Positions 1 to 10,469 of a stretch of DNA of 64,000 bases are shown one piece after another; the stretch's first letter is position 1, and the number at the start of each line of letters is the position of its first letter. The stretch lies in contig SJOL01007155.1 in assembly GCA_004794785.1 (NCBI GenBank), positions 925,521 to 989,520 of the forward strand. The letters run 5' to 3'. The stretch comes from Opisthorchis felineus (taxonomy: Eukaryota > Platyhelminthes > Trematoda > Opisthorchiida > Opisthorchiidae). The translations under genes were made by a program, and so were the position numbers. The notes beneath the pieces are model-generated. The model saw nothing but the letters and a program-made list of their open reading frames with translations, was not told the origin of the DNA and made no database searches.

Positions 1-1660
1 TTCGACAGGCTGCATAATAACAGTAATAATAACGTTGAAACAAACCGTTACAGTCAGTTCGATTCCCCTCACACAAAAACTGAAGTTGCCTTATGTTGAA
101 CTCAAGCTCAGACTTCCTGTAACTTCATCTAGGCGAAATGTGGATCTCAAACGTGTCCGCGTACACCTCTCAGAAGTTCTGTGTCATTTCGTAGTCAGCA
201 AATGCATTCAGGTTTTGGCACAAAGGCTTCATCATCTCAAACGATCAAAACACATATTTGGTCGAGTTCTAAGGCGACCCCCTAGCAGTACCCCCTTATA
301 ATAGTCAGTTAACTCCATATTACATGTCGTCCAAGGGTTTGCATCTTGGAATTTTTCGCAATTTGCACGAGTAAATTTAAAACAGGAGTTAGGAGTAACA
401 TCGACAATCCTGAATAACATATGAGAATTTGTAACGGGCCTTGGGGAAGATGCAGTAAAACCAGTCATTGTTTTGTGTTGGATATTCTCGTTTTGCCCGT
501 GGCGAATATCATGTCTACCTTGGTGGTGATGGCCGGCATATTGCTCACACGTTAATCTCAACCGGCTTGATGATAAATAATGTAAGCGGTCGCTGTAGTT
601 AAATTTGCTTTTTCACTGTAGCAACCGAAACCCTATACTCGTAATATAAGGAACGTAAATCTCGAAGTACCGAAAGGGTAGACCCAACCCATCTATGAGT
701 GTGAGCATCACAGTAGGTCGTGAAATGGATCCCACGGTATGAAGGCTGCAATAACGTGTAACAGCAACCCAACCTAGATCCGAACGCAGTTCAGGTCTTC
801 CAGCTTTTTCTCCAGCCAAATAAATAGAAACGAATGCCATAAGACATGTGGAACAAATAGGCCCGAATTAACGGTTCGTGTAAATGTGATTTGTTTGCAT
901 AAACATGACTGCGCACTCTGTCACTTGCATCGAACCCCCATCTGAAACGAAAAACTGTAAGGCTTAAGTGACTGTAGAAATGCTGTACGATGAACTAACA
1001 ACAAGTCGTCAGGTAACAACTATCATAGTAACAAATGAATCAAAGCAATATTTGGATTTTCGAAAGTCGTATTGATTTCGGAACATTGTACAGGTACACG
1101 CAGGGACAAAAGGAACAAATAGGATGTTGAGAATCACCACCCGCGTCAACAGCTGCACATCTCGAAGTCGTTTTCGACTAACTTAATACAGCCACCCTCT
1201 GATAGGAAGCAGAAGGATGAACAACTCGACTAAAAGTTGGGGGATTTACGGGGAAAAAGATCTAAAATATCATGAACAATTACAGTTAGAACGAATGGTT
1301 TACCTTGTGCAGACTGACAATGGAAAAATAATATAGCGGGTACCTGCTATTAAAAAACCACGCCACAGAAAAGGAAACATGATTGTTGAACTTCGTGCTA
1401 TAGATGATTGTAGTTAGTTTGTGTGCGGATTCATACGGCAAAATTTTTGGGAAAGAAGTTAGACATGGAGTAAATAGGGTTTCTTACCATTGAGGAAACA
1501 TTTTGCAAGAGATCGGAACACCTGAGGCGACCCTCCAAATTCGGTTGTTAAACCAGTTCGTCGATGGATAAGACTTGAAGTAGCAAGTCCGATTATATGG
1601 TCCACAGGTACATATATATCCAAAATAGCCACATTAAAGTAGGGAATATCGATCACAGCA
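1..1660. other. Region 3' of the PKA-R gene, no gene recognised
   Basis: Short ORFs in all frames carry no recognisable domain. The stretch probably contains the end of the PKA-R 3' UTR, but I could not place a polyadenylation signal. No repeat was recognised. Confidence 0.4.
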
Positions 1661-1666
1661 CATTGC

Positions 1667-1674
1667 ACTCACCG
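1667..1674 (-). promoter_or_regulatory. Candidate splice donor in the PKA-R 3' untranslated region
   Basis: About 70 bases after the TGA stop the minus strand reads TCGGTGAGTG, a close match to a 5' splice-site consensus. No AATAAA or ATTAAA on the minus strand was noticed in the sequence down to about position 1000, so the transcript may be spliced in its 3' UTR. This is an inference from sequence only. Confidence 0.25.
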
Positions 1675-1741
1675 ATTTTGTGCCTCCTAAAGAGTTTTGT
1701 TCTTCTGCCTCATCGCATCACAATTCAAAAAAGTTCGAACA

Positions 1742-2884
1742 TCACTGCCGAAGTTCCGGAACCTTCTCTAGACTTCCAAAGACGGATTTCAACTTTTCCT
1801 CATATCCATCAATATTACGTCTCAAGATGTTCAAACACGGTCCAAGTAGTCGCTCAAAACTGCCCACGTCCAGAACAGCGAGCTTTGTTCTTCCAACAGC
1901 GTACGCGGACGCAGCCCTTGGATGGCTAGTGAGTAACGCTAGTTCACCGAAATAGCCCCCTTTTTCAATCTTAGCCACTTCCTTTTCCTCGGATTCCCCA
2001 ACTCGCTTCATCATGATGCGTACCTCTCCATCTTCAATGAAGAACATCTCATCGCCTGGGTCGCCTTGCTTTAGGATTTGATCGCCGTCGTTGTAAATCC
2101 TAGTCTTCAGAGCATCAGCTACATTCATGCGCTCATAAGCACTCAGGCTTTCAAGAATCGGCACTTGATTGAGTAATTCTTCGTACATTCGCCGTTTTTC
2201 GAATGCCTTCTTTAGGACAATCCCCCGAAACACTTCACGAGTCATTGCCCAGACCACACCGTCTTCAGTGGCCTGAATTGTTGCTGCCCGTGGGGTGTTG
2301 TACATGAGGGCTAATTCACCAAATGAACCTTTGTTGTCATACTGGCCGACTTTCTTCTCCTGTCCATCGATCTTCACGATGATATCGTAGACTCCCTTTT
2401 CGATCACATAGAAGTTATCACCGTCTTCGCCAAGTGTAATAACTTTTTCGCCTGCTTTTACGCGACGTTCGAACATTGCGTCGATGACATCCTGCATCTG
2501 ATCATCATCCAGGCACCGAAACAAAAGGATATCTTTTGTAGCCTGATTAAGTCTTTGACGTTGCTCCTCTGTCTTCGGATGAACAACTTTTACTGCTGTG
2601 CTGCCGTCATCCTTTTCGGGGTCGTAACTTTCTGCTGCAACTGCAGCTCTTCGCGCTTCGCGCCTTGGTGGCATAGGCATCGGTTCCGCATCTTCATCCT
2701 CCTCACTTTCGGCTCCTTTGTTCGTCCGGTCATCTGAAGAGGCCTTTTTCATTGTAAGAAAATCGATGGAAGCCTGAACGAGGTCTTCTGGGCGCTCACG
2801 TAGCAAGTGCACTGTTAACTCTTGCAACAGTTCGCGCAGTCCCGGTGGGACCGTTATTTTGGCCGCCGCAGAAGTTGTGTTCAT
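1742..2884 (-). CDS. cAMP-dependent protein kinase regulatory subunit, type II-like, single coding exon
   Basis: This gene encodes a 380-residue PKA regulatory subunit, the cytosolic cAMP sensor that holds catalytic subunits inactive and docks to anchoring proteins. Seen: a type II-like docking/dimerization helix pair at residues 10-47 (IxVPPGLRELLQ...), an acidic linker (58-68), an inhibitor sequence RRAAV at 78-82, the RII-like stretch AESYDPE, then two cyclic-nucleotide-binding domains. Site A has FGELALMYNTPRAAT at 188-202 (Glu190, Arg199 for cAMP). Site B has FGELALLTSHPRAAS at 312-326 (Glu314, Arg323). The C terminus FERLLGPCLNILRRNI is typical. The length matches the family. The ATG has a purine at -3 and lies just before the dimerization domain; the stop is TGA. 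The inhibitor site has Ala at the P position, whereas mammalian RII has Ser there; Ala is the RI-type pseudosubstrate. The frame is open throughout, so there are no coding introns, unlike typical animal PKA-R genes. It may be a native intronless gene or an intact retrocopy; no tail-like T tract is seen on the plus strand below the stop. Confidence 0.96.
   Translation of the reverse strand: MNTTSAAAKITVPPGLRELLQELTVHLLRERPEDLVQASIDFLTMKKASSDDRTNKGAESEEDEDAEPMPMPPRREARRAAVAAESYDPEKDDGSTAVKVVHPKTEEQRQRLNQATKDILLFRCLDDDQMQDVIDAMFERRVKAGEKVITLGEDGDNFYVIEKGVYDIIVKIDGQEKKVGQYDNKGSFGELALMYNTPRAATIQATEDGVVWAMTREVFRGIVLKKAFEKRRMYEELLNQVPILESLSAYERMNVADALKTRIYNDGDQILKQGDPGDEMFFIEDGEVRIMMKRVGESEEKEVAKIEKGGYFGELALLTSHPRAASAYAVGRTKLAVLDVGSFERLLGPCLNILRRNIDGYEEKLKSVFGSLEKVPELRQ
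2639..2653 (-). other. PKA inhibitor-sequence codons (RRAAV) in the regulatory subunit
   Basis: Residues 78-82 read Arg-Arg-Ala-Ala-Val. By position this is the segment that occupies the catalytic cleft. Ala at P-0 makes it a pseudosubstrate, which cannot be autophosphorylated, although the surrounding protein (docking domain, AESYDPE, HPKT) is of RII type. The codon is GCT and is read directly from the sequence. Confidence 0.85.
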
Positions 2885-3400
2885 GTCTTTTGGACCGTGT
2901 TTTCACGTTCAACCTTGCCCTTCAATGTGGTTGGTGGAAGTCCCAATTTTTTTGAGGTCGAAACCCGGTCTGGTCAAACACGATTGGCTGTTCAGGGAAA
3001 GGCAAGTTGTTTAGGCTACACAATCCAACAGCGCGCGTATGTCACACTGGTTGGCCGCAATGCACAGTCGATGAACATACAAACACAATTGAGAGTGAAC
3101 TGACTGAAGATCGTCAGTCAGACATGCAACACACACGTAATCCAAAGTTGGAAAGACACATCCACTGAGCGGCAAACACTGGCGTCCACCGTGATATCGC
3201 AGGCAAAGTGGACGGCTGAAGGAGAAAGGAGAAGAAAGAGCCGTTGTAACGCACCGAAGCAATGTATCTGTTTACTGCCAGACGAAAAAAACAAAAAAAA
3301 CAAAAAAAAACCTATATTGAGTGCACAACTGTTATGTGTTGAAAGCTGACTAAATAAAACGGTACATCTCGATGTACGGACAAAGTGGTGTGTGATTATC
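2885..3400 (-). promoter_or_regulatory. Presumed 5' UTR and promoter side of the PKA-R gene
   Basis: The stretch lies directly upstream of the PKA-R start codon. It contains a run on the plus strand at about 3284-3311 made of A tracts broken by single C (T-rich on the gene strand). No TATA box at a usual distance was identified, so the transcription start is unknown. Confidence 0.35.
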
Positions 3401-5635
3401 AATGAAGCTTGACCCGAAGATCAGCGACAGGTCGTGAACAAGGGTTGATGACATACCCCGGACTTACCCTGAGATGACACAAATGGTTGTCTGTTAAGTC
3501 TACTAGCGAGCGCGGCTAGATAAATTTATCTGAAAAATACTTGAGTCTTTACAGTCCGATTCCCAGCGAAACTCCAACCCTCGAAGAAACTGCGATTCGC
3601 CTGATACTTTGAACATTTTCAAACCAAACTTGCCACAGCATCTCGCTTAGAAGAACTGTCGCAGGAGGAAACATCTTAATTATGTAGACTGATAAGCGGG
3701 ATTTATTCTATTGCATTCCCCCTTAAGGATACAGTCCTTTCATAATAGAACTGGAGGAACTTTATGGTTCCGCAATGGTCGATTCACTCCTCAAAAGTAG
3801 CACTACAAAAGAAGTGTCCTATGTCATTGTGTCAGATTTATGGATGACTATCACTTCAGTGCTCACATCTGATAAACTAATCCGCAACTTTGTTGTAATC
3901 ATTTTGACTTCATTTGAAAGTATTTGGCTGATAATTCGCTCGGTATAAACTCAGTCCCACTGCTTAGAGCATTTCACATTTACACTAACGACCCAAAGTA
4001 ATACACCTGGTAAATAGGACGGAGCAACGCACGATAACTCGAGAGTCGTAGAGCTCCCAATAGGGAATGTTTTGCCAACAGAAATATGTCTTCGAGCTAT
4101 TTTAATGCATTTGTGGTTCTTACTGAGGTTCACCTAAATAGGAGAAAACATTAGGTCGATCTGAATACCTTCCTCGAATCGATGTATTCTTACGCCGTGC
4201 GGCCGAACTTTGTCCAACCTACAAATACTCAGGACAACTTTTTCAAATGCTCCTACCTTAACTGGCTACCCCGCATCTAATTACTTAGTCCATCTAGATG
4301 CTCTTCGTGAAGTTTCTCTTAGAAATACTGGTCACGGTTGGACCACAAGTTGACGCAACCACCCATAACTTCCTTTATTTCAGGTCACTTCTCAACCCAA
4401 CACTTAGCTGACCTCGTTGTAAATATAACTAATCAATGGTTGATCTTACCTCACAGCGGGTGTGTACACGTGGACATGTGAATTTGTTCTTCACAGAGAG
4501 ACAGGCCGGGCAGGACAATTATTGCCTGGTTCGTAATACCCCTAAAAATATACACCAAAGAAAAACATCTTCTCTTAGGACTTCTCCCCCTCGAGAGTTT
4601 TCAGCCCCTTTCGGAGGGTAATTTGTTTCTCAGGATTGCTTGAACTGAACTGCTACCTCCCCCCTAGAAGTGATATCACCTTGTGACTTTACCGGTCGAA
4701 TGTCACGTTCAGCGGATGATGTTACACTATCCCAACAGCACTGATGACTGGACAGAATCAAAGCTTCAGGCTTTTGGTGGTACACAATTACATGTTTAAT
4801 AGGGTCCGGAATAAATTCATTATTTCCATTATACATACAACCACGTATCACAAACTAATCATAATTATCTTTCGTTGCTATCATTGTGGCGCGAATGCGT
4901 AATAAGTACACTAATTTCCCCTTTCGAAAGATCGGAGTGACAGAATGTGACCCTTTTTGTTGCGTTTTTCCTTTCAGTACACGAGCACGTTCCCCAGTTC
5001 CAGAGCTGTAAGATGTTTGGAAAATAGCCCAAATTAAAAGGTCCCATTACTCTCTAAAAACAGCCATTGCAGCATCTTAAGCTAAGCGATTCCCAGTCAA
5101 CCAAGAGTATAAGTCGACATAGACTATTCTCATGCTCCTGGAAGAGAAAACACCGTCGAACGGATAATCCAAAACATCCCAAAATTTCTGCTAATTGGAG
5201 CAAGAGATACCATGCTTCCATTGTGGTCATACTTCAGCGCCGAGTCAACCGAACTGGCGAAAATTGCTAAAATTCATATCCAACTAGAACAGCCAATGGG
5301 GGACAGCTTAACGGATGCAAATGATACCCTGTGTTACAAGGGCCATTGAACGAAGTGGTGGCGTCGACTTATGCAGTTTTTTTTTTGAAGAAATCTTAGG
5401 TTATCTGTAACTATTTGACTATGGAAGAAGGGACACTAATATCCACCCAGGACAATGGGTTACAAAATATCGCTGAAAGATTCAGTTACCTAGGGAAGCC
5501 AAAATTACGGTGGTACTCACGGAGAATTGGCCGTTCATCCCAGCTTTTAGCATCAAAAGATTGATAAGTATAGTCCGTATCCTCGGGTTACTCCTTTTGT
5601 AAGAACTTAAAATTGAAGGCTCTGGATTGAGCGCC
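3400..5635. other. Intergenic, nothing recognised
   Basis: Only short ORFs without recognisable domains. No structured RNA or repeat copy was identified. Confidence 0.4.
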
Positions 5636-5639
5636 ACAA

Positions 5640-5830
5640 GTTAGTCGTTCAGCTGTGATACCCTTTTTGTGCCTGTCTATCATGCCAACCTGAGGAAACA
5701 TGATGGCTAAAATATTACCGGGTTAACTAACTCTAGAGAGGACTAGTCGAGATGCCGGGGTTAGGTTCGAACCACAGACCTTCCAACTGTATACTACGAT
5801 CATGCATTACCTCTAACACTCAACTTTCTC
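5640..5830 (-). mobile_element. SINE-like copy with tRNA-derived head (family shared with 55.4-55.6 kb)
   Basis: The plus strand carries GGTTCGAACCAC near 5763, which on the minus strand is a B-box-like sequence of a tRNA promoter. The flanking sequence towards lower coordinates (GTGATACCCTTTTTGTGCC, then ...AGTCGAGATGCCGGGGTTAGG) aligns by eye with 55440-55575, so the two are copies of one family. The A-box side is degraded. The family is inferred to be a Pol III SINE. Confidence 0.5.
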
Positions 5831-5834
5831 AGTG

Positions 5835-8520
5835 GTGTATCTGTAACCTTGTACTGTCGACCATGTGTTCCAGTTCAGCAAAATAAGTAGGTGTTAAGGT
5901 GGGACTGGAAGTTCTGAAAAATGTCTTAATCGGATTTCCACTCACTGATTCAACCGGCACTGCACTATTCGCCACACTTGCATTTATGCTATCAGGTATC
6001 AGAACTTACGATGATTTTGGGCGCACAGTCTTGCGAAGTTTTCGGCAGGCACCTGTTCGTGTACAGTTGAGCTTGGTTGGCCCCTGTAGGCACACTAACA
6101 ACAACCACGACATAGGATGATGCCTTTTTCCAGAGCATTGCAAAGACAAGACAAAGCAAACGTGAATGTTTGTCTCTCCAAGGACACGATGATGGGGACA
6201 TTCAGAATCAAGTAGCCTGAACAACGGCTACGGGACGTACAGTGTATGGGAAGCAGGTTGAGTATGACCGATAGTGTCAAAAAGGGAAACTTCAGTGAAC
6301 CGCGGTGGATGGGATGGCCTGCGGATCAATATGGTAAAATGCCATTACGTCGTAAGCTGAGCCATCTCATTTGAGCCAAGCATGGCATCACATCAAACAA
6401 TGAATCCCTGCTTGCTCTTCTGGGGATCAAAACGGATAGCACACTGCATGACACGGTATTTCTTAAGTTCGGTTAACTGGGGCCGCCATTTTTCGTACCT
6501 TTTGGAACCGTCTGCAATCAGTAAAATCAGATTTTTAGGCTTCTCGTAATATGTAAAGCAGTTTTTATGGACAATAATTTAGCGGAATTATTTTCCACGC
6601 TCGAACGGGGCTGATGGTGGTTCCTATGTAACACTTTTAGTCTAGCCAAAACGAGAGCTCTTACCTGAACTTACTCATAGCACTAATAGCGGATTGATGA
6701 TTTAGTGACTTGATGATTACCAACTATGTAACTGGCAGGATCGCTAAGGTTCACCCGGCTTTTCCGATGGTCATTGGGTGGATGGAAGATTTTGAATCGC
6801 TTAGTATATCCACAGCGGGTTTGCCATTGTGTTCCTTGATCCTCGTACGCGAAAAACAGAGGGCAAAGGAAGATACTGATGCCTCTGGAAAGCTGCACTT
6901 ACGCAACTCGGTATCCTGCAGTGCGTTATCTGTTTTGATCCTTGGCTATGCTGACAGTGCTTCACTGTTGGATGTGAAACAAATGACAGGTGACCTTACT
7001 TGAGTTTACGCGAAAAGAATCAGCTTGTTGCCATGCGTAGCTAGGTTGACTGGCTTAGGTTACGGCGTAATGTCGAATCAATAAATTGCTCATCCCATCC
7101 ATCATGATTCACGAGAGCTTCCCCCTGCTCTCTCCTACCCAACCTGCTTTTCATTTACTGCCCATATGCAACCGTCGAACAATCTATCTGAATTTGGTTG
7201 AGAAATGGGTGTCCGTCTCCGAGGGATTTCCCTCCCGTGTCTTGGCTGTTGTTAGCAGGCCTACTGAGCCTCGTATGCCATAATTTTCATTGTTACGGGA
7301 TGTCTGGTACAACCTTGCCACACCGGATAACCATTCATCAATAAAGACACATAAACAGCTTGTCACTTATATGCACGTGTAGGTAGGTTGTCCACAGCTA
7401 CGGAATTTGAAGATGTGTCTGATCCTCACTCCATGTGACAATTTTAATGAGGGACTGTTGCGATCTGGTCACGCTGGACAATCTATGCTTTCAAATTACG
7501 AGCCATGCAGTATACCAAAACCAACCCAACACACGCTTTAATCGATCGTCTCAACTCAGGTTCGTATGTACCTTTCATCCTGCTGCGTATCTGGTCTTGG
7601 CCGTCTGAGGTCATATCGAAGCTGGTTAAGGTGTAAAGTAAAATCTAACAACACCAATATCCGGCGTGAATGCAATGATACTTGATTCTCTGTGTAAATT
7701 CCAGAAGTGCTTCTGTGATGAACTGATGGGCACTGAGTTCAGGAACACATATCCATCATGCCCTGGCCAATAGCCAAGCACTTCTCGGTGAATAAATGCC
7801 CGCGAAAGACAACCAGTATCCATGAGGCATTGGATGGTACATATTCAGTCATACCTATTAATCTCCATCTCTTAGGCAAAGTCTTCTTGAGATCGAGCTC
7901 AGCTCATTCAAATGCTCAAGGGATAATTACTTTGATTTTAATGCTCATCAAAGCAGGCGGGTAAAGGTCATTCTGCACAGTGCCTGTGCACTTTTCAAGG
8001 TTAATGGTTATAGAGAATAAGTTGTCCAGCATGACAGCTTCAAAGTGACAACACCTTGAGTTAGGTGAATGGCGTAATCAGCCAGATATTCGTCCATCCC
8101 CCACAGGAAATACAACTCACTTCCATTTGCGAACCGACTGTGGATGGGTTGTAGGCATTTTCCTGCGAATAGTTCGTCTTTAAATTGTACTCATCCGGAT
8201 GTAGAGACTGAGTCTATCATGTTGTTCAAACGATCATTCCAACCCAGAGTAGCCGGTCGATTTCTCGTTGCGTAACCAAGCTTTGTCTCGCCAGTTAAGG
8301 TCAATTACTGATACTGAGCAGAATACAGCCATCTGCAGCTACAGCCGCAACCAATTTTACAAGTGGGGCTCATTTAGGATCACTCCCTAAAGCGTAGCGC
8401 TTAAATGAGTGAAAACAACCAGTCGAAACAACCTTTGTGCCACTAAGAAATAAGACCATGATGACTACTAAATACGCACCCAGTTGCTTGTTCAGTTTCC
8501 ATGGAAAAGGACTTAACTTG
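5835..8520. other. Intergenic, nothing recognised
   Basis: The longest ORFs (6710-7003 plus, 73-97 residues) have no convincing homology. A single YAD-like tripeptide near 6948 was not enough to call a reverse transcriptase. Confidence 0.35.
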
Positions 8521-8529
8521 TCTTCCTTG

Positions 8530-8665
8530 ATGAGATACACTGCTTATAAGGTTACTGGAAACTCTTCGACAGCCCACTATCCTTTTACTCCTTCTTCGGA
8601 CTCATCAGGTGGACACAGTCCTCACCTGCACATCAAATTGTACGCAAAAAGAGAAACATACTCAT
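8530..8665 (-). mobile_element. Hammerhead-bearing element, degraded copy
   Basis: Reading the minus strand downward: AAATGAGT near 8660 (end of the element body), a diverged linker, then CACCTGATGAGTCC at 8598-8611, loop GAAGAA, GGAG, then GTGGGCTGTCGAAGAGTTT at about 8577-8559 and a 3' arm AACCTTATAAGCAG. This matches the family consensus in order and spacing. The ribozyme core is damaged: GAAA is TAAA and the closing base of stem II is changed, so self-cleavage is not expected. Confidence 0.75.
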
Positions 8666-8669
8666 TTAA

Positions 8670-10390
8670 AAACTGACTTGGTGTTAGCGGGTGACCTAAC
8701 TGAGTCTCTTCTTTATGATATTCTTAGACTACGCAAAGGCCGGCTAATGCTTTGGTGGATACAATATTCGAGGTAATGAAGTATACTCCCTTGATGGGAT
8801 ATGCCATTCCTAAATGATGCGGAATCGTAATAATTGAAGCATGAGGCGGTCTTGGTGCGGTACATTCGGTTAATGAATATCAAAACCGAGGGATTGAGTT
8901 GAGTCCCCCGTTAGCATCGAATTACTTTGCAACTGGGTGTAAGAACTTAATTTTCTTCTTCTGGAGGTTGGAAGCCAGCCGGTAACAGGGCCAGTGCCAT
9001 GCTATCAAACTCACGGATGGTCTTCAACGGCGAGCTGCGGTGTAAGACACACACCATATATGCACTAAAGTCGGGAGAAAACGAGTAAAATTCCACGGCT
9101 ATATCGGTTTTTGAGCATGCTATTACTCTCTAGGTTATTATCTTTAAAAGCCCTCCATTATGGAGCGATTTTTTTCGAACTATCTGTGCGTTATTTGCTC
9201 CATTTTTGAGTGGGGAACCATCTAAACAACTGAGACAACTGAAGCGTTATCGGGAGGCGCAGCTCATCACTTCAGGCACGTCTATTTTGCGCCGGTAGTA
9301 TAGCATTACTACGTTCGCCTCACACGTCAGATGTCTGGAGCTCAAGCCGCACAACAGCATGGATGTGCACTCCTGATGAGCTCTAAACAGAGTGAAAAAT
9401 AAGTCCAGCACTTCCACCAAAATAATTGCATCAGGACAGGTGGAAGACTGTCAAAATGGGAGTGATGGGAATGTTAATAATAAATTGAATCGTTTGCCTT
9501 ACTGACAGCTCAAATAGAATGACCACCGTTTAGCTTAGGTTCCAGAAAATATGTCACATGATTCGGTACAACAGGCAAACCTTGGTGCTGCTGTTTTCTA
9601 AATAACTTAAAGTGTCAAGCTAATTATCCCCTCCCAAGAGTGCACATCGGAGGCAACTGGTAGGGCCAACTTAGGCACTCAAGCATCCTGGCTCGCCACA
9701 ACTAAAGACAACTGTTATACAAAAGTATTGCCTCTATGTTTTCATGCAGAATACCTTCCCCAAAGACTATAGGCTGAAAAAAATATTTAAGTACGACGAA
9801 CTGGGAGTCCTCAGAAAACGTGAAAGCTCTTCTATGTCTTTTGGTTTGCGGATTTATCTCCCAGTTGAATCATATGATCACCTGGCTGTTCAACATCAGC
9901 AGTCATATTCCTGCCTTGCGTTTTTTAAACGTGGTAACAAAAACTCGTTTGCAAAACTTCCATAGAACAATTTGTAGAAAAAATTGTACACTTTTTTTAT
10001 TTCTGCCGTTGTCTGGCCATAAATCACGAGGTTCTGTGGGAGGATCACATCCATTCAACTGTATGGATATCAAAAAATCAAAAAAGTTAAGACTACGCTT
10101 TGTATCCACTTCTTCGTCCAGATGTGTGATTCTTACCACCTTAGCAGTAGCTCAGGTCATGTGGTTCCCACAGATCGCATACCCCGCGACAAAATCATAG
10201 CACCACCCGCATCTCGGTGTTTTTACGCCAGCTGATCGAAGTAATAACCTTACAAACTCTGGGTTTGCTTTCAGATGGGGTTTATCGAATGCTGATAAGA
10301 AAACACCTTGGTGAGTCCGCACCAAAGGGGGGGGGAGCACTGGACTCGAGTTTCACTTTTATTAGAGCTCATCAGCAGTGCATATCCAAT
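8670..10390. other. Intergenic, nothing recognised
   Basis: Short unrelated ORFs only, including an A/T-rich stretch around 9770-10100. No domain, RNA or repeat copy recognised. Confidence 0.35.
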
Positions 10391-10394
10391 GGCC

Positions 10395-10466
10395 AAGCAG
10401 GGGTTTGAACTCCGCACATCTGACATGCGAGGCGAGCGTGTTACCACTACTTCACCAGCGCAAGCT
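10395..10466 (-). repeat. tRNA-like segment, probable SINE head
   Basis: The minus strand reads GCGCTGGTGAAGTAGTGGTA (A-box-like) and, about 45 bases on, GAGTTCAAACCCC (B-box-like) inside an imperfect T-arm. Acceptor and anticodon stems do not pair cleanly, so it is not called a functional tRNA gene. It is probably a tRNA-derived SINE or a tRNA pseudogene. Confidence 0.45.
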
Positions 10467-10469
10467 GGG

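Noticed and set aside
1680..2737. Plus-strand ORFs across the PKA-R gene
   Set aside because: They are antisense shadows of the PKA-R coding sequence.
6710..7003. 97-residue ORF containing GYADSASLL, like a reverse-transcriptase box
   Set aside because: The second Asp is absent and no other RT block surrounds it.
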